Below, in pieces: positions 33,460 to 41,754 of a stretch of DNA of 64,000 bases. Both the position numbers and the translations under genes were made by a program. The notes below the pieces were generated by a model. The model saw only the letters and a list, made by a program, of their open reading frames with translations, was not told the DNA's origin and did not search any database. Every line of letters begins with the position of its first letter. Positions within the stretch are counted from its first letter, which is position 1. This DNA comes from JABDBE01 sp049585795. GTDB taxonomy: Bacteria > Acidobacteriota > Terriglobia > Terriglobales > Acidobacteriaceae. The stretch lies in the NCBI GenBank assembly GCA_049585795.1, contig JBAVAQ010000021.1, positions 124,001-188,000 on the forward strand. The letters run 5' to 3'.

Positions 33460-35400
33460 CTAATCGAGTTCCACAGAAACCAGATCGCCGTCGGCTATTC
33501 CTCCCGCTCTGTAATTGATGGCCACAGGCCGGCCCTTCCATTCGCAGGAAAAATCGTCCGCTCCCATAACCATCAGCGCTTTGTAATCATCGGTGCGGAA
33601 CTTGAGCACTTTTCCTGCAGCGGAAACGGTCAGAATTGCCGATGGAGGCTGCGAGCAATCGACGGAAACTATCTTTCCTTTCAGAAATTGGATTGGACGT
33701 TTGTCGGGCTGCGGCGGGACCGGAACTTGCACGGGCTGATCGACACTGGCCTCGTCGGATTGAGGACTTTGGGTTTGGGTCTTTGGCGGTAGTCCTGCCG
33801 GCGTTTTCGAGGGTGGAGAAGATGAGGTTGCGGAAGATGCAGTCGACGATGACGCTGACGAGGCGCCTGGCGTTGAGCCAGTTTCCGGTTGCGGGAGCAC
33901 GCCGTACTTCTTCAGCATGGGCAAACCTTGCAGCTGCTCGGTTGCGGACTTGGCAATCTGCGGGTCGGGACTGGTCTTGAGCCGTTCGAGCAGGGCAGTC
34001 GCTGCCTCCCAGTTTTTTCCCGCCATGTAGATTTGCGCCATGTCCAACAGATTATTTTGGTTCCGCGGGCTGAGTAGGATGGCGGCCCGCATCGAATCCA
34101 TCGCAGCGTGGACTCCGCCACCCTCCAGTTGCGCCATCGCCAACATGCTGCGGGCCTGGGCGAATTCGGGATCCCAGTCGACAACCAGCCGGAGATCCTG
34201 CATTACGTTAGAAAGGCCTTCTGTCGAGCGTCCGGCAGACTGCGCCGCGCGCAACTGCACCAGGGCCAAGTAATAATGTAGCCAGGGGTCCTTGGGGTTG
34301 AGCTCCGCTCCCTTGCTCAGTTCTTCGACGGCGCTGTCGAATTCCTTCTTCTGCATGTACGCCCAGGCCAGCCCTCGACGCGCAACCACGCTATCCTCCT
34401 TTGGTTGGCCTGCGATCAGCCCCAGTTCTTGCACAGCTTGCTCCCGGTGCTCCGGCAGGCGAAGACTCATTTCCGCCAGCAAGGCCTGCCCTTGGCCAGG
34501 AGGAAGCTCCTTATTGCTGCTGCCGATCTGCTCGCCCGGAGCTACGCCCAGAAGCGGAGTTGCCCCGGCATTCGCGCCTTGTGCCAGAGTGTGGAAGTAC
34601 CCCTTAACCGCCTCCGCAAATTGGCTCGAACTCACGCCGTACGCTTTTTGGATCGCATCCTCGACCGAGAGGTGTTGGTTCTCGATCAAATCAAAGTACG
34701 TCCCGGTCTCGGGAAGCTTGTTCTGGCTGAGCAAGTAGTGCATTACGATCCAGGATTCTGCGTTGAACAGGGTGTGGCGCGAGCCTCCCTGTCCTGCACC
34801 GGAGGTCGCAAATAAATCAGGCATCGCGAGCCATGCTGTTGTGTTCAGCAGTTCGGTGAATGAGTCTGGGTCTCCGCCGATCTGTGCCTGCTTGTTCTCG
34901 AAGCGCAGGCTGGAGAAATATTCCGCGAAGCCGTCGTCGAACCAAGCCTGCGTGGGCGGATAGTTGCAGTTCAGCAGCAGCAGCGCAAATTCGCGCGATA
35001 TCGCCCGCCAACTCTCTTCTTTCGAGAGATTCAACACGAAGTAATTGCGGTCCTCGCCGGGAATGAAGAAGCCAGCCGCGATTTCTTCCCCCGGGCGGCT
35101 AGGCACAACTTGGCTATATTCCTCGTCGTTCTTCAGGGCGAAGATGTCGATCGGCTCCGACATATTGATTCGCGGTCTCATCAGCAGTTGCCCAAAGACC
35201 GTACGCATTTGCTCGAATCGCGCGGCTACATCGTGTCCTTTCAGGTCGTCCGCATCAGTGACCACAGAAAAGTGGCTGGAATTCACGCGGATCCAATGGG
35301 ACTCTCCGGAGCGCGCGGGCGCGAGTGGGACCCGGCAGAACAAGAGAGCGAAAACAAGAAGGATGAAGCGCAATGGAGCAGAGTGGATGCGAAACGTCAT
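33460..35400 (-). CDS. Secreted TPR protein with inactivated peptidase-MA-like domain (DUF1570-like)
   Basis: A 646-residue protein. Signal peptide at about 9-29. Residues about 35-280 follow the peptidase-MA gluzincin plan. The zinc helix reads AISREFALLLLNCN at 133-146, where the expected HExxH is R136-E137-x-x-L140, while the third-ligand segment WFDDGFAEYFS at 153-163 is intact. So zinc binding is probably lost. TPR repeats run from about 310 to 490 (ARRGLAWAYMQKKEFDSAVE, LNPKDPWLHYYLALVQLRAA). A Ser/Pro/Thr-rich linker at about 510-560 leads to a small beta domain with FLKGKIVSVDCSQPPSAILT. Likely a periplasmic or surface scaffold. Confidence 0.8.
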   Translation of the reverse strand: MTFRIHSAPLRFILLVFALLFCRVPLAPARSGESHWIRVNSSHFSVVTDADDLKGHDVAARFEQMRTVFGQLLMRPRINMSEPIDIFALKNDEEYSQVVPSRPGEEIAAGFFIPGEDRNYFVLNLSKEESWRAISREFALLLLNCNYPPTQAWFDDGFAEYFSSLRFENKQAQIGGDPDSFTELLNTTAWLAMPDLFATSGAGQGGSRHTLFNAESWIVMHYLLSQNKLPETGTYFDLIENQHLSVEDAIQKAYGVSSSQFAEAVKGYFHTLAQGANAGATPLLGVAPGEQIGSSNKELPPGQGQALLAEMSLRLPEHREQAVQELGLIAGQPKEDSVVARRGLAWAYMQKKEFDSAVEELSKGAELNPKDPWLHYYLALVQLRAAQSAGRSTEGLSNVMQDLRLVVDWDPEFAQARSMLAMAQLEGGGVHAAMDSMRAAILLSPRNQNNLLDMAQIYMAGKNWEAATALLERLKTSPDPQIAKSATEQLQGLPMLKKYGVLPQPETGSTPGASSASSSTASSATSSSPPSKTPAGLPPKTQTQSPQSDEASVDQPVQVPVPPQPDKRPIQFLKGKIVSVDCSQPPSAILTVSAAGKVLKFRTDDYKALMVMGADDFSCEWKGRPVAINYRAGGIADGDLVSVELD

Positions 35401-35545
35401 GGCCCGGCGGAGAGCTTGGTAGACAAGAGAATGCTACCACGCGGCGGAGGCCGAAGGCTCTTTCGGACGATGGGAAAGGCTGACAACCTCGGGCATGGCT
35501 CTCGGGTATTTCCTCTTCAGTAGCCCGATGAACGGCCGCGAAAGC

Positions 35546-35551
35546 TATAAT
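35546..35551 (+). promoter_or_regulatory. -10 box directly before the DUF4149-like gene
   Basis: Perfect TATAAT with only six bases (TCTCCC) before the ATG at 35558 and no ribosome binding site. Suggests a leaderless transcript. Confidence 0.5.
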
Positions 35552-35557
35552 TCTCCC

Positions 35558-36043
35558 ATGTCATTTCTTCGCTATCTCATGCTGCTCGCCCTCATCGTCT
35601 GGCTGGGAGGGTTGATCTTCTTTGCTTTCGTTCTGGCGCCCACAGCGTTCTCGGTATTGCCTACTCGGCATCTGGCGGGAACGATAGTCGGGCGCTCCCT
35701 CGGCGCGCTGCATTGGATGGGCATCGTTTCCGGCATCATCTTTTTGGCTAGTTCGATTCTTTACAGCCAGTTGACCAAGGGCTCGCCGCATGTGTTCGCC
35801 GCTCGTCATGTGCTCATCTGCCTGATGCTTGCGCTAACCCTGATCTCGCAATTCGGTATTATTCCTCGCATGGACACGCTGCGCGCCTCGATCGGGGAAA
35901 TTGATTCGGTGCCTCCCAACAATCCGGCACGCATGCAGTTCGACGCTTTTCATGTTTGGTCCACGCGAGTCGAGAGCGGAGTGTTTCTGCTGGGACTGGT
36001 GGTTGTGTATTTGACCGCTGCGCTTCTAGCTTCTAGCTCCTAG
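35558..36043 (+). CDS. Small integral membrane protein, DUF4149-like
   Basis: A 161-residue protein with four membrane segments at about 3-25, 45-66, 80-100 and 138-157. It has the WLGGLIFFAFVLAPTAF opening and the HxxxR-containing FHVWSTRVESGVFLLGLV end typical of DUF4149/TMEM205-like proteins. Function unknown. ATG 35558 is preferred since the first helix begins right there. The last five residues and the stop codon lie in the left arm of repeat R2. Confidence 0.75.
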   Translation: MSFLRYLMLLALIVWLGGLIFFAFVLAPTAFSVLPTRHLAGTIVGRSLGALHWMGIVSGIIFLASSILYSQLTKGSPHVFAARHVLICLMLALTLISQFGIIPRMDTLRASIGEIDSVPPNNPARMQFDAFHVWSTRVESGVFLLGLVVVYLTAALLASSS

Positions 36044-36110
36044 CTTTCGACGCAAAACGCGCTCGATCATTTATCCTCACAGGGCTAGTTAGAAGCTAGC
36101 AGCTAGAAGC
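36022..36110. repeat. Inverted repeat R2 between the DUF4149-like gene and ychF
   Basis: Left arm 36022-36044 (GCTTCTAGCTTCTAGCTCC...) and right arm 36084-36110 (GCTAGTTAGAAGCTAGCAGC...) are near inverse complements with a small indel. The left arm contains the upstream gene's stop codon; the right arm ends seven bases before the ychF ATG. Confidence 0.65.
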
Positions 36111-36117
36111 TCCTGTT

Positions 36118-37203
36118 ATGAAAACTGGCATCATTGGCCTACCGCAAGTGGGCAAGACTTCTCTCTTCGGCATGTTGACCAAGGCGCACGTCTCTGAGCA
36201 GGCTTACGCGAATCCACGTGAGGCGCATCTCGGGGTGGCCAAGGTCCCCGACGACCGCCTCGACCGCCTGGCCGCACTCTATAATCCCAAAAAGTTGACC
36301 CACGCTTCGGTGGAATATGTGGACGTCGGCGCCATTGGCCAGGACGCGCTCAAAGAGACCGTCTATCTCACCCATTTGCGGGGCGTGGACGCGTTAGCCC
36401 ACGTTCTGCGAGCCTTTGACGATCCTGCGATCCCGCATGTCGGCGGCATCGATCCCTTGCGTGATATCAAGAACGTCGAGTTCGATCTCATGGTGAGCGA
36501 CCTGGGACAGATCGAAAAGCGGCTGGAGCGGTTGGAAAAAGACCTCAAGAAAATGCGCACCGTCGATCTGGAAAAAGAGTTCGACTTGCTCAAGCGTGCA
36601 AACACTCACTTGGGATCGGAGCGTCCGCTGCGCGAAATGGAGATGACGCCTGAAGACAAAAAGCGTCTTCGCGGCTTCATGTTCCTCAGCGAGAAACCGA
36701 TTCTTTACGTTCTGAACGTGAACGAGAGCACCCAACTCGGAAAAGACCTCGAAGCCGCAGCCAGGGAACATAGGCTGACGGAAGCCGCCTCTCGTCCGAA
36801 CGCAGGCGCGGCGGCCATTTGCGGAAAGGTCGAGGCCGAGCTCGCGGAAATGAGCGATACCGATGCCGCCGAATTCCTTTCGAGCTATGGACTCAGCGAG
36901 AGCGGCCTGGTTCGCCTGGTCCGCACCACTTATGCGCTGCTCGGCCTGATTTCTTTCTTCACTGCCGGCGAAGATGAATGCCGTGCCTGGACCATCCCCG
37001 TGAACACTCGCGCACAGGATGCCGCCGGCGCGATTCACACCGATCTGCAGAAGCATTTCATCCGCGCCGAAACTATCCGCTGGGATCAGTTGCTCGATGC
37101 TGGATCAGAAGCCAACGCCCGCGCCCGCGGCACGCTGCGTCTGGAAGGCAAAGACTACATCGTGCAGGACGGCGACGTGATGCACATCCGGCACAGCGGA
37201 TAA
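36118..37203 (+). CDS. ychF: Redox-regulated ATPase YchF (OLA1-type)
   Basis: A 361-residue P-loop protein of the Obg-like family that prefers ATP and associates with ribosomes. The Walker A loop is GLPQVGKTSLFGML at 7-20. The switch region gives YVDVGAIGQDA near 64-74, and LNVNESTQL near 200-208 replaces the usual NKxD guanine motif, as expected for an ATPase. The C-terminal TGS domain includes FFTAGEDECRAWTIP and AETIRWDQLLDAG. Length matches the family (363). No ribosome binding site is seen; the right arm of repeat R2 lies in its place. Confidence 0.93.
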   Translation: MKTGIIGLPQVGKTSLFGMLTKAHVSEQAYANPREAHLGVAKVPDDRLDRLAALYNPKKLTHASVEYVDVGAIGQDALKETVYLTHLRGVDALAHVLRAFDDPAIPHVGGIDPLRDIKNVEFDLMVSDLGQIEKRLERLEKDLKKMRTVDLEKEFDLLKRANTHLGSERPLREMEMTPEDKKRLRGFMFLSEKPILYVLNVNESTQLGKDLEAAAREHRLTEAASRPNAGAAAICGKVEAELAEMSDTDAAEFLSSYGLSESGLVRLVRTTYALLGLISFFTAGEDECRAWTIPVNTRAQDAAGAIHTDLQKHFIRAETIRWDQLLDAGSEANARARGTLRLEGKDYIVQDGDVMHIRHSG

Positions 37204-37207
37204 AAAC

Positions 37208-37245
37208 CAGTTCCCGGATCTCAGTTCACAGTTCCCAGTGTTCAG
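37208..37245 (+). repeat. Dispersed repeat R1, left inverted copy
   Basis: CAGTTCCCGGATCTCAGTTC and onward. Over about 22 bases it is the reverse complement of 37645-37677 with two mismatches. Left border of a 470-base unit holding the four-helix-bundle gene. Confidence 0.65.
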
Positions 37246-37285
37246 ATGTCACATCTTCCTTGTGGCCAGAGTGTCATTATTTGTT

Positions 37286-37648
37286 ATGGGACAGTCCTAC
37301 CGAGAACTGATTGCCTGGCAGAAAGCCATGGATTTTGTGATGGCGTTCTACGGTACTACAAAGGCATTCCCGCGCGATGAACTCTACGGCCTCGCCAGTC
37401 AGTTGAGAAGATCGGCGGTATTGATTCCAACCAACATTGCGGAAGGGCAAGCGCGGTTCTCACCGCAAGAGTTCTTCTTTTTTCTGGCTCGTGCCCGAGG
37501 CTCGCTGGTTGAAGTAGAGACGCAGTTGCTCATCGCTCAAAATCTCAACTATTTTACTGCTGAGCAGGGCAAGCTGCTACTGGACAAGGCCGCCGAACTG
37601 GGGAAAATTCTAAACGGCCTCATCGCGTCAATAAGGCCAGCCGCCTGA
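37286..37648 (+). CDS. Four-helix bundle protein (23S rRNA intervening-sequence / S23 family)
   Basis: A 120-residue all-helical protein starting MGQSYRELIAWQKAMDFVM. It has the family-typical LYGLASQLRRSAVLIPTNIAEG segment near 34-55 and ARGSLVEVETQLLIAQNL near 73-90. Relatives are encoded in 23S rRNA intervening sequences, occur free-standing in many genomes, and share a fold with the Avd protein of diversity-generating retroelements. Here the gene lies free-standing, framed by inverted R1 repeats, with its stop codon inside the right repeat. No reverse transcriptase is nearby. Role unknown. Confidence 0.88.
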   Translation: MGQSYRELIAWQKAMDFVMAFYGTTKAFPRDELYGLASQLRRSAVLIPTNIAEGQARFSPQEFFFFLARARGSLVEVETQLLIAQNLNYFTAEQGKLLLDKAAELGKILNGLIASIRPAA

Positions 37649-37677
37649 GAACTGAGAACCGGGAACGGAGAACTGAT
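37645..37677 (-). repeat. Dispersed repeat R1, right inverted copy
   Basis: CTGAGAACTGAGAACCGGGA and onward; inverse complement of the left copy. It contains the stop codon of the four-helix-bundle gene and its end overlaps the promoter of the ZIP gene. Confidence 0.65.
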
Positions 37678-37682
37678 ATCAT
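37674..37682 (+). promoter_or_regulatory. Extended -10 box of the ZIP transporter gene
   Basis: TGATATCAT matches an extended -10 (TGnTATnAT) and lies nine bases before the ATG at 37692, with no ribosome binding site. Its left part is supplied by repeat R1. Confidence 0.45.
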
Positions 37683-37691
37683 CCTCCGCGC

Positions 37692-38423
37692 ATGCATCCC
37701 ATCGTTCTCAGCCTTCTTCTAGGTCTTACCGCAGCTGCGGCCAATGTATTTGGCGGCGCGATTATTGTCCAGAAGAACTGGGACCGCTCTTATCTCAGAT
37801 ATTTTATTGCACTGGGCGCCGGATTCATGCTGGCCACGGCAATCGTCGAAGTTTTTCCGGCTGCAATAGAACTACGCGGCAAGAGCGCGGCGTTCTTAGT
37901 TCTCGTGGGCTACCTCATCATTCATTTCTTCGAGCACACGGTCACACCGCATTTCCATTTCGGAGAAGAAACCCACAAAGACCAATTGGTTCATACCCAC
38001 AAGGGATATTCGATTCTGCTCGGTCTGACCATCCACACTTTTTTTGACGGCATCGCGATTACCGCGGGCTTTCTGGTTTCCAACTGGCTGGGATGGATCA
38101 TTTTCCTTGCGATTTTCCTGCACAAGATTCCTGAGGGGTTCACCATCACTTCGGTGATGCTGGCCAGCGGCCAAAGCCGCGGTGTGGCGTGGGGTGCTTC
38201 TATGCTACTGGGTGCCGCAACCTTTGCGGGAGTACTGACCATGGCCCTGTTCAAGCACCAAGTGAGCTATGGATTGCCCCTGGCGGCGGGAGTGACGATT
38301 TACGTCGCGGCCTCTGACCTTATTCCGGAAGTAAACCGCGAGCCGGGGGCGAAGATGGCTCTGGTAGTTTTTCTAGGGGTTGGATGTCTGTTTCTGCTGG
38401 ATCAATTCTTCCACCTGCACTAA
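37692..38423 (+). CDS. ZIP-family divalent metal transporter
   Basis: A 243-residue membrane protein with about eight membrane segments. The metal-path helices are recognisable: SILLGLTIHTFFDGIAITAGF near 109-129 (H-x-x-x-D) and FLHKIPEGFTITSVML near 142-157 (HKxPEG). A His-containing loop HTVTPHFHFGEETHKDQLVH lies before them at about 77-96. It probably imports zinc or another divalent metal. Single gene with its own promoter; no zinc regulator nearby. Confidence 0.92.
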   Translation: MHPIVLSLLLGLTAAAANVFGGAIIVQKNWDRSYLRYFIALGAGFMLATAIVEVFPAAIELRGKSAAFLVLVGYLIIHFFEHTVTPHFHFGEETHKDQLVHTHKGYSILLGLTIHTFFDGIAITAGFLVSNWLGWIIFLAIFLHKIPEGFTITSVMLASGQSRGVAWGASMLLGAATFAGVLTMALFKHQVSYGLPLAAGVTIYVAASDLIPEVNREPGAKMALVVFLGVGCLFLLDQFFHLH

Positions 38424-38426
38424 GCC

Positions 38427-39656
38427 TTACTCCACCGTGTGTTTCGCCGTGTAGCCTTCGCGCGCGATCACCAGGTATTTCACATCTTTCCCCTTCTGAT
38501 CTTTAATCTTGAGGGGACCTCCATCGGGCGCAACCACCTCGACTTTTAGCTTGCGGTAGGTGCCGTCCAGTTTGGGATTGGTGGGGTGGTAAGCAATGGT
38601 GTACCGATGACGTATGTCACCACCGATCTCATGAAATATCTCCGGGAACTCGGCCTGGAATCGCGGAAAGTAGGCCCGGCCGCCGGTCAAGCGGGCAAAG
38701 GCGTTCATTTCGTTGTCGGCCTGCAGGTAATCCATTTCACCCACCGGGATCCCCATTCCGTGCGGCGCCGCCATGCCGTGCGATTCGAAATATTCCCGGA
38801 CTTGCCATCCCACGCTGACCGGAAAAATCGTGACATCCTTTGTAGCTTTGATCTTTTTCATGATCTGATCGAGATTCAGCTTGCTGAAGGTGTCGACGCC
38901 GGTAGTAACTAAAATGATGTATTTGTGGCCTTCGATCCGGTCCACCCGGTCGAGTGTGTCATAAAGCGCGTCGAAGAGGTTGGTTTCCGTGAAGCCTGGA
39001 ATTCGCAACTGATTCAGCGCGCCGAAGGCCTCTTGCTTGTTCTGGGTGAAGTCCGCCAGAATATAGTCCCGCATATCGTAGGAAATCACTGCCAGCCAAT
39101 CATCCTTCTTGAGGGTACTTACGAATGAATAGGACGCTTGCAGAATGTCACCCATGAAGAAATAATCTCCAGCCGCAAACTCGACCAATAAAACAGCCGT
39201 GATCGGCGCTTCCGAGATATCGAAGTTGCTGATCTTCTGGGGGACGCCATCTTCGGAAACGCGGAAGTTTTCTTGTTTCAAATTGGAGATGAACTGCCCA
39301 TCTTTCGTCGTAACCATGACCGGGACTTCTACTACCGGCACGGTGACGTGAATGGAATAATCCGGCATGCCCTCGATCTTCTTTGGCTTCTCTGGCGGCG
39401 GAGGGGGCGGTTCGTCTTTTTTCTTGGGGATGGCATAGGGGCCGACGTCGCTTTGTGGGCCTCCAGCCGCTGCAGGAGGTTCTGTCTGCTGGTCTTTGGC
39501 AGGTGCCGAGGACCCTTGATCTTGTGCCGCGGCGAGACCCGCGAAGCTGCCCAAGACCAGAATCAGCAAGGAGATACGCCAAAGTTGCCGGATCGGAATA
39601 CGCCTAAAGGCCTGGCCAAACTGTTGCTGACCCTGCCCAAACGGGGATGAAATCAT
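38427..39656 (-). CDS. Secreted VWA-domain protein with degenerate MIDAS
   Basis: A 409-residue protein of the acidobacterial VWFA-related type. A signal segment at about 27-45 is followed by a Pro-rich stretch (PPPPPEKPKK) near 84-95. The family lead-in VPVVEVPVMVTTKDGQFISNLKQENFRV near 108-135 comes next, then a VWA fold at about 155-340. The metal site, normally DxSxS, reads VEFAAG near 159-164, so divalent-metal binding is probably lost. The TNLFDALYDTLDRV and ILVTTGVDTFS strands remain. Exported, role unknown. GAGGAC seven bases before the ATG supports the start. Confidence 0.82.
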   Translation of the reverse strand: MISSPFGQGQQQFGQAFRRIPIRQLWRISLLILVLGSFAGLAAAQDQGSSAPAKDQQTEPPAAAGGPQSDVGPYAIPKKKDEPPPPPPEKPKKIEGMPDYSIHVTVPVVEVPVMVTTKDGQFISNLKQENFRVSEDGVPQKISNFDISEAPITAVLLVEFAAGDYFFMGDILQASYSFVSTLKKDDWLAVISYDMRDYILADFTQNKQEAFGALNQLRIPGFTETNLFDALYDTLDRVDRIEGHKYIILVTTGVDTFSKLNLDQIMKKIKATKDVTIFPVSVGWQVREYFESHGMAAPHGMGIPVGEMDYLQADNEMNAFARLTGGRAYFPRFQAEFPEIFHEIGGDIRHRYTIAYHPTNPKLDGTYRKLKVEVVAPDGGPLKIKDQKGKDVKYLVIAREGYTAKHTVE

Positions 39657-39819
39657 TTGAAGTCCTCGGAAAACCTTATGCTACTATAGACGCAGAGCTT
39701 CGCGATTGGGATGTTTTGCTCGGCTTTGATTGAACCCTCTCCTTCCCGGCAAATCGCGTACAAAGCGCGAAGTGTGATTCCGTGGTTAGAGGACCAGTTG
39801 GCGGTTCTCGGGGGAATTT

Positions 39820-41637
39820 GTGGGTAAAACTGTGGTTCGACCTGTAATGAGACGAGCGATTCTAGCCCTGTTTGTTCTCAGCTTTCCGCTGTCTTCTGCA
39901 ATCCAAGCGCAAACTCCGAAGCCCGTCGAAACCATTCCGATCGAGCAAATTCACGCTGGCATGAAAGGCGTGGCTTATACCGTATTTCAGGGCACGAAGC
40001 CAGAGCCTATGGACGTCGAGGTGCTCGGCATCCTCAAGAATGCGGATGGCCCCAAGGGCGATGTGATCCTGGTTCGTCTCGGCGGAGCGAAGGCGGAATA
40101 CACCGGCGTGGTTGCCGGCATGAGTGGCAGCCCGGTGTATCTGGATGGCAAGCTGGCGGGCGCACTCGCCTTCCGCATCGGCGAATTCTCGAAAGAGCCG
40201 ATCGCCGGCGTTACCCCGATTGCGGAGATGCTGGAGATCAGCGCTCTCGATCGAACTCCGGCTTCTGCGCCAATCGAAGCCACTTCCGCGGCACACTCGC
40301 CAAACAAGACTGCGAGTCCGGGGGTCGTCAATCTACCGTCCCAACAGGCAGCCTTCACGAACTATCTCAAGCCCATCGAAACCCCACTGGTGTTCAACGG
40401 ATTCTCCGAAGACACAGTACAGCGCTTCGCTTCCCAATTCTCCTCTGCCGGAATCGTCCCGGTGATGGGCGCTGGCTCGGTCAGCGACGCCAAGCAGCCG
40501 GAGCCCATGGAACCTGGCTCGGCCGTGAGCGCCATTCTGGTTCAAGGCGACATGAACATTGTCGCGACCTGCACCGTCACTTACATGGACGCGCAACACT
40601 TGCTGGCTTGCGGCCATCCGCTGATGCAATTCGGCATGGTCGACTTGCCTATGACCAAGGCAACCGTGCTCGCAACGTTGCCCTCGCCGCTCAACGCCTT
40701 CAAAATCGTGAATGCAACCGAAACCGTCGGCGCATTCGTGCAAGACCGCCACAACGGCATTTTGGGCGAGTTCGGCAAGAAGCCGGAAATGATTCCGGTC
40801 ACACTCACCATCCACGGCGAATCCGCCGACAAGCAGTTTCACTACGAGGTTCTCAACAACGCGCGCCTCAGCCCAATAGCGATGATGGCCACGGTGTTCA
40901 ACGCGCTGCACGGTGTGAATGAATACGGCGAAGAAACCACTTACCGCATGAACGGACGCATTAGCGTCGACGGATACCCGGATGTCACGTTGCAAGACAT
41001 GTTCGCCGCAGCCGATGGCGGACAACCGGGCGCAATGCTGGCCGCCATGTCGCTGGGCGACCGGTTCAGCCGCATCTTCGATAACCCTTACAGCGTGCCC
41101 GCCATTCATGGCGTGCAGTTGGATTTCGACGTGGTTCGCGAACGGCGCTGGGCGCGGCTGGAAAGCGCCCGCACAGACATTACTGAAGCCCGTCCAGGCG
41201 ACGACATTACCATTGAAGCCATGCTTCGGCCGTATCGCGGAGAAGGCGTGGTGCAACACATTCCCATCCACATTCCGACGTCTACGTCCAAAGGACCGCT
41301 GCGCATTTTGGTCAGCGACGGCGACACGCTTGACCATCTCCAGCGCGGCTCGTCGTTGCTGGGACGCAAACTGGACCTTGCCGCAACCATCGCGTTCCTC
41401 AATAAGGAGCACGTGAACAACCGGGTCTACGTTTCACTGCTCGAAGCCGATCCCGAAGCTATGATTGCCGACAAGGTCATGCCCACGCTGCCGCTCTCCA
41501 TCATGAACGTGATGGATGGCATGCGCGGTACGCAGGATATGGTGGTTTCGAGCGAGTCCTCAGTGAACGAAGCCGCCACTGGCCCGCTCGACTACGTAGT
41601 CGCTGGCGCGCAAGTGCTGACCATCACCATCAAGTGA
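39820..41637 (+). CDS. Secreted SpoIVB peptidase S55-domain protein
   Basis: A 605-residue protein with a signal peptide at about 10-30. The S55-like start IHAGMKGVAYTVFQGTKPE is near 44-62. The serine motif is VVAGMSGSPVYLDGKLAGAL at 97-116 (candidate S102), and a second conserved module YMDAQHLLACGHPLMQFG at 255-272 holds H266. In SpoIVB of Bacillus the corresponding histidine module comes before the serine module; here the order is reversed. The C-terminal 300 residues carry beta-rich segments of unknown type. A GTG start with GGGGGA six bases upstream is preferred over ATG 39847. No sporulation genes accompany it. Confidence 0.83.
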   Translation: MGKTVVRPVMRRAILALFVLSFPLSSAIQAQTPKPVETIPIEQIHAGMKGVAYTVFQGTKPEPMDVEVLGILKNADGPKGDVILVRLGGAKAEYTGVVAGMSGSPVYLDGKLAGALAFRIGEFSKEPIAGVTPIAEMLEISALDRTPASAPIEATSAAHSPNKTASPGVVNLPSQQAAFTNYLKPIETPLVFNGFSEDTVQRFASQFSSAGIVPVMGAGSVSDAKQPEPMEPGSAVSAILVQGDMNIVATCTVTYMDAQHLLACGHPLMQFGMVDLPMTKATVLATLPSPLNAFKIVNATETVGAFVQDRHNGILGEFGKKPEMIPVTLTIHGESADKQFHYEVLNNARLSPIAMMATVFNALHGVNEYGEETTYRMNGRISVDGYPDVTLQDMFAAADGGQPGAMLAAMSLGDRFSRIFDNPYSVPAIHGVQLDFDVVRERRWARLESARTDITEARPGDDITIEAMLRPYRGEGVVQHIPIHIPTSTSKGPLRILVSDGDTLDHLQRGSSLLGRKLDLAATIAFLNKEHVNNRVYVSLLEADPEAMIADKVMPTLPLSIMNVMDGMRGTQDMVVSSESSVNEAATGPLDYVVAGAQVLTITIK

Positions 41638-41740
41638 CTTTGTGAATGGACGCGGGCGCACTCGCCTGCGAAGCTCCACAGCCCAAACCGACCCACTAGC
41701 TGATTCCATCGTTTGTGCGTAATCGGCTCCCCACACATGG

Positions 41741-41746
41741 CATAAT
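41741..41746 (+). promoter_or_regulatory. -10 box before the 534-residue secreted protein
   Basis: CATAAT eight bases before the GTG start at 41755; no ribosome binding site. Leaderless candidate. Confidence 0.3.
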
Positions 41747-41754
41747 GGCCCGGC

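Noticed and set aside
40333..41412. 359-residue minus-strand frame inside the S55 gene
   Set aside because: His/Arg-rich shadow of a clear plus-strand gene with signal peptide and motifs.
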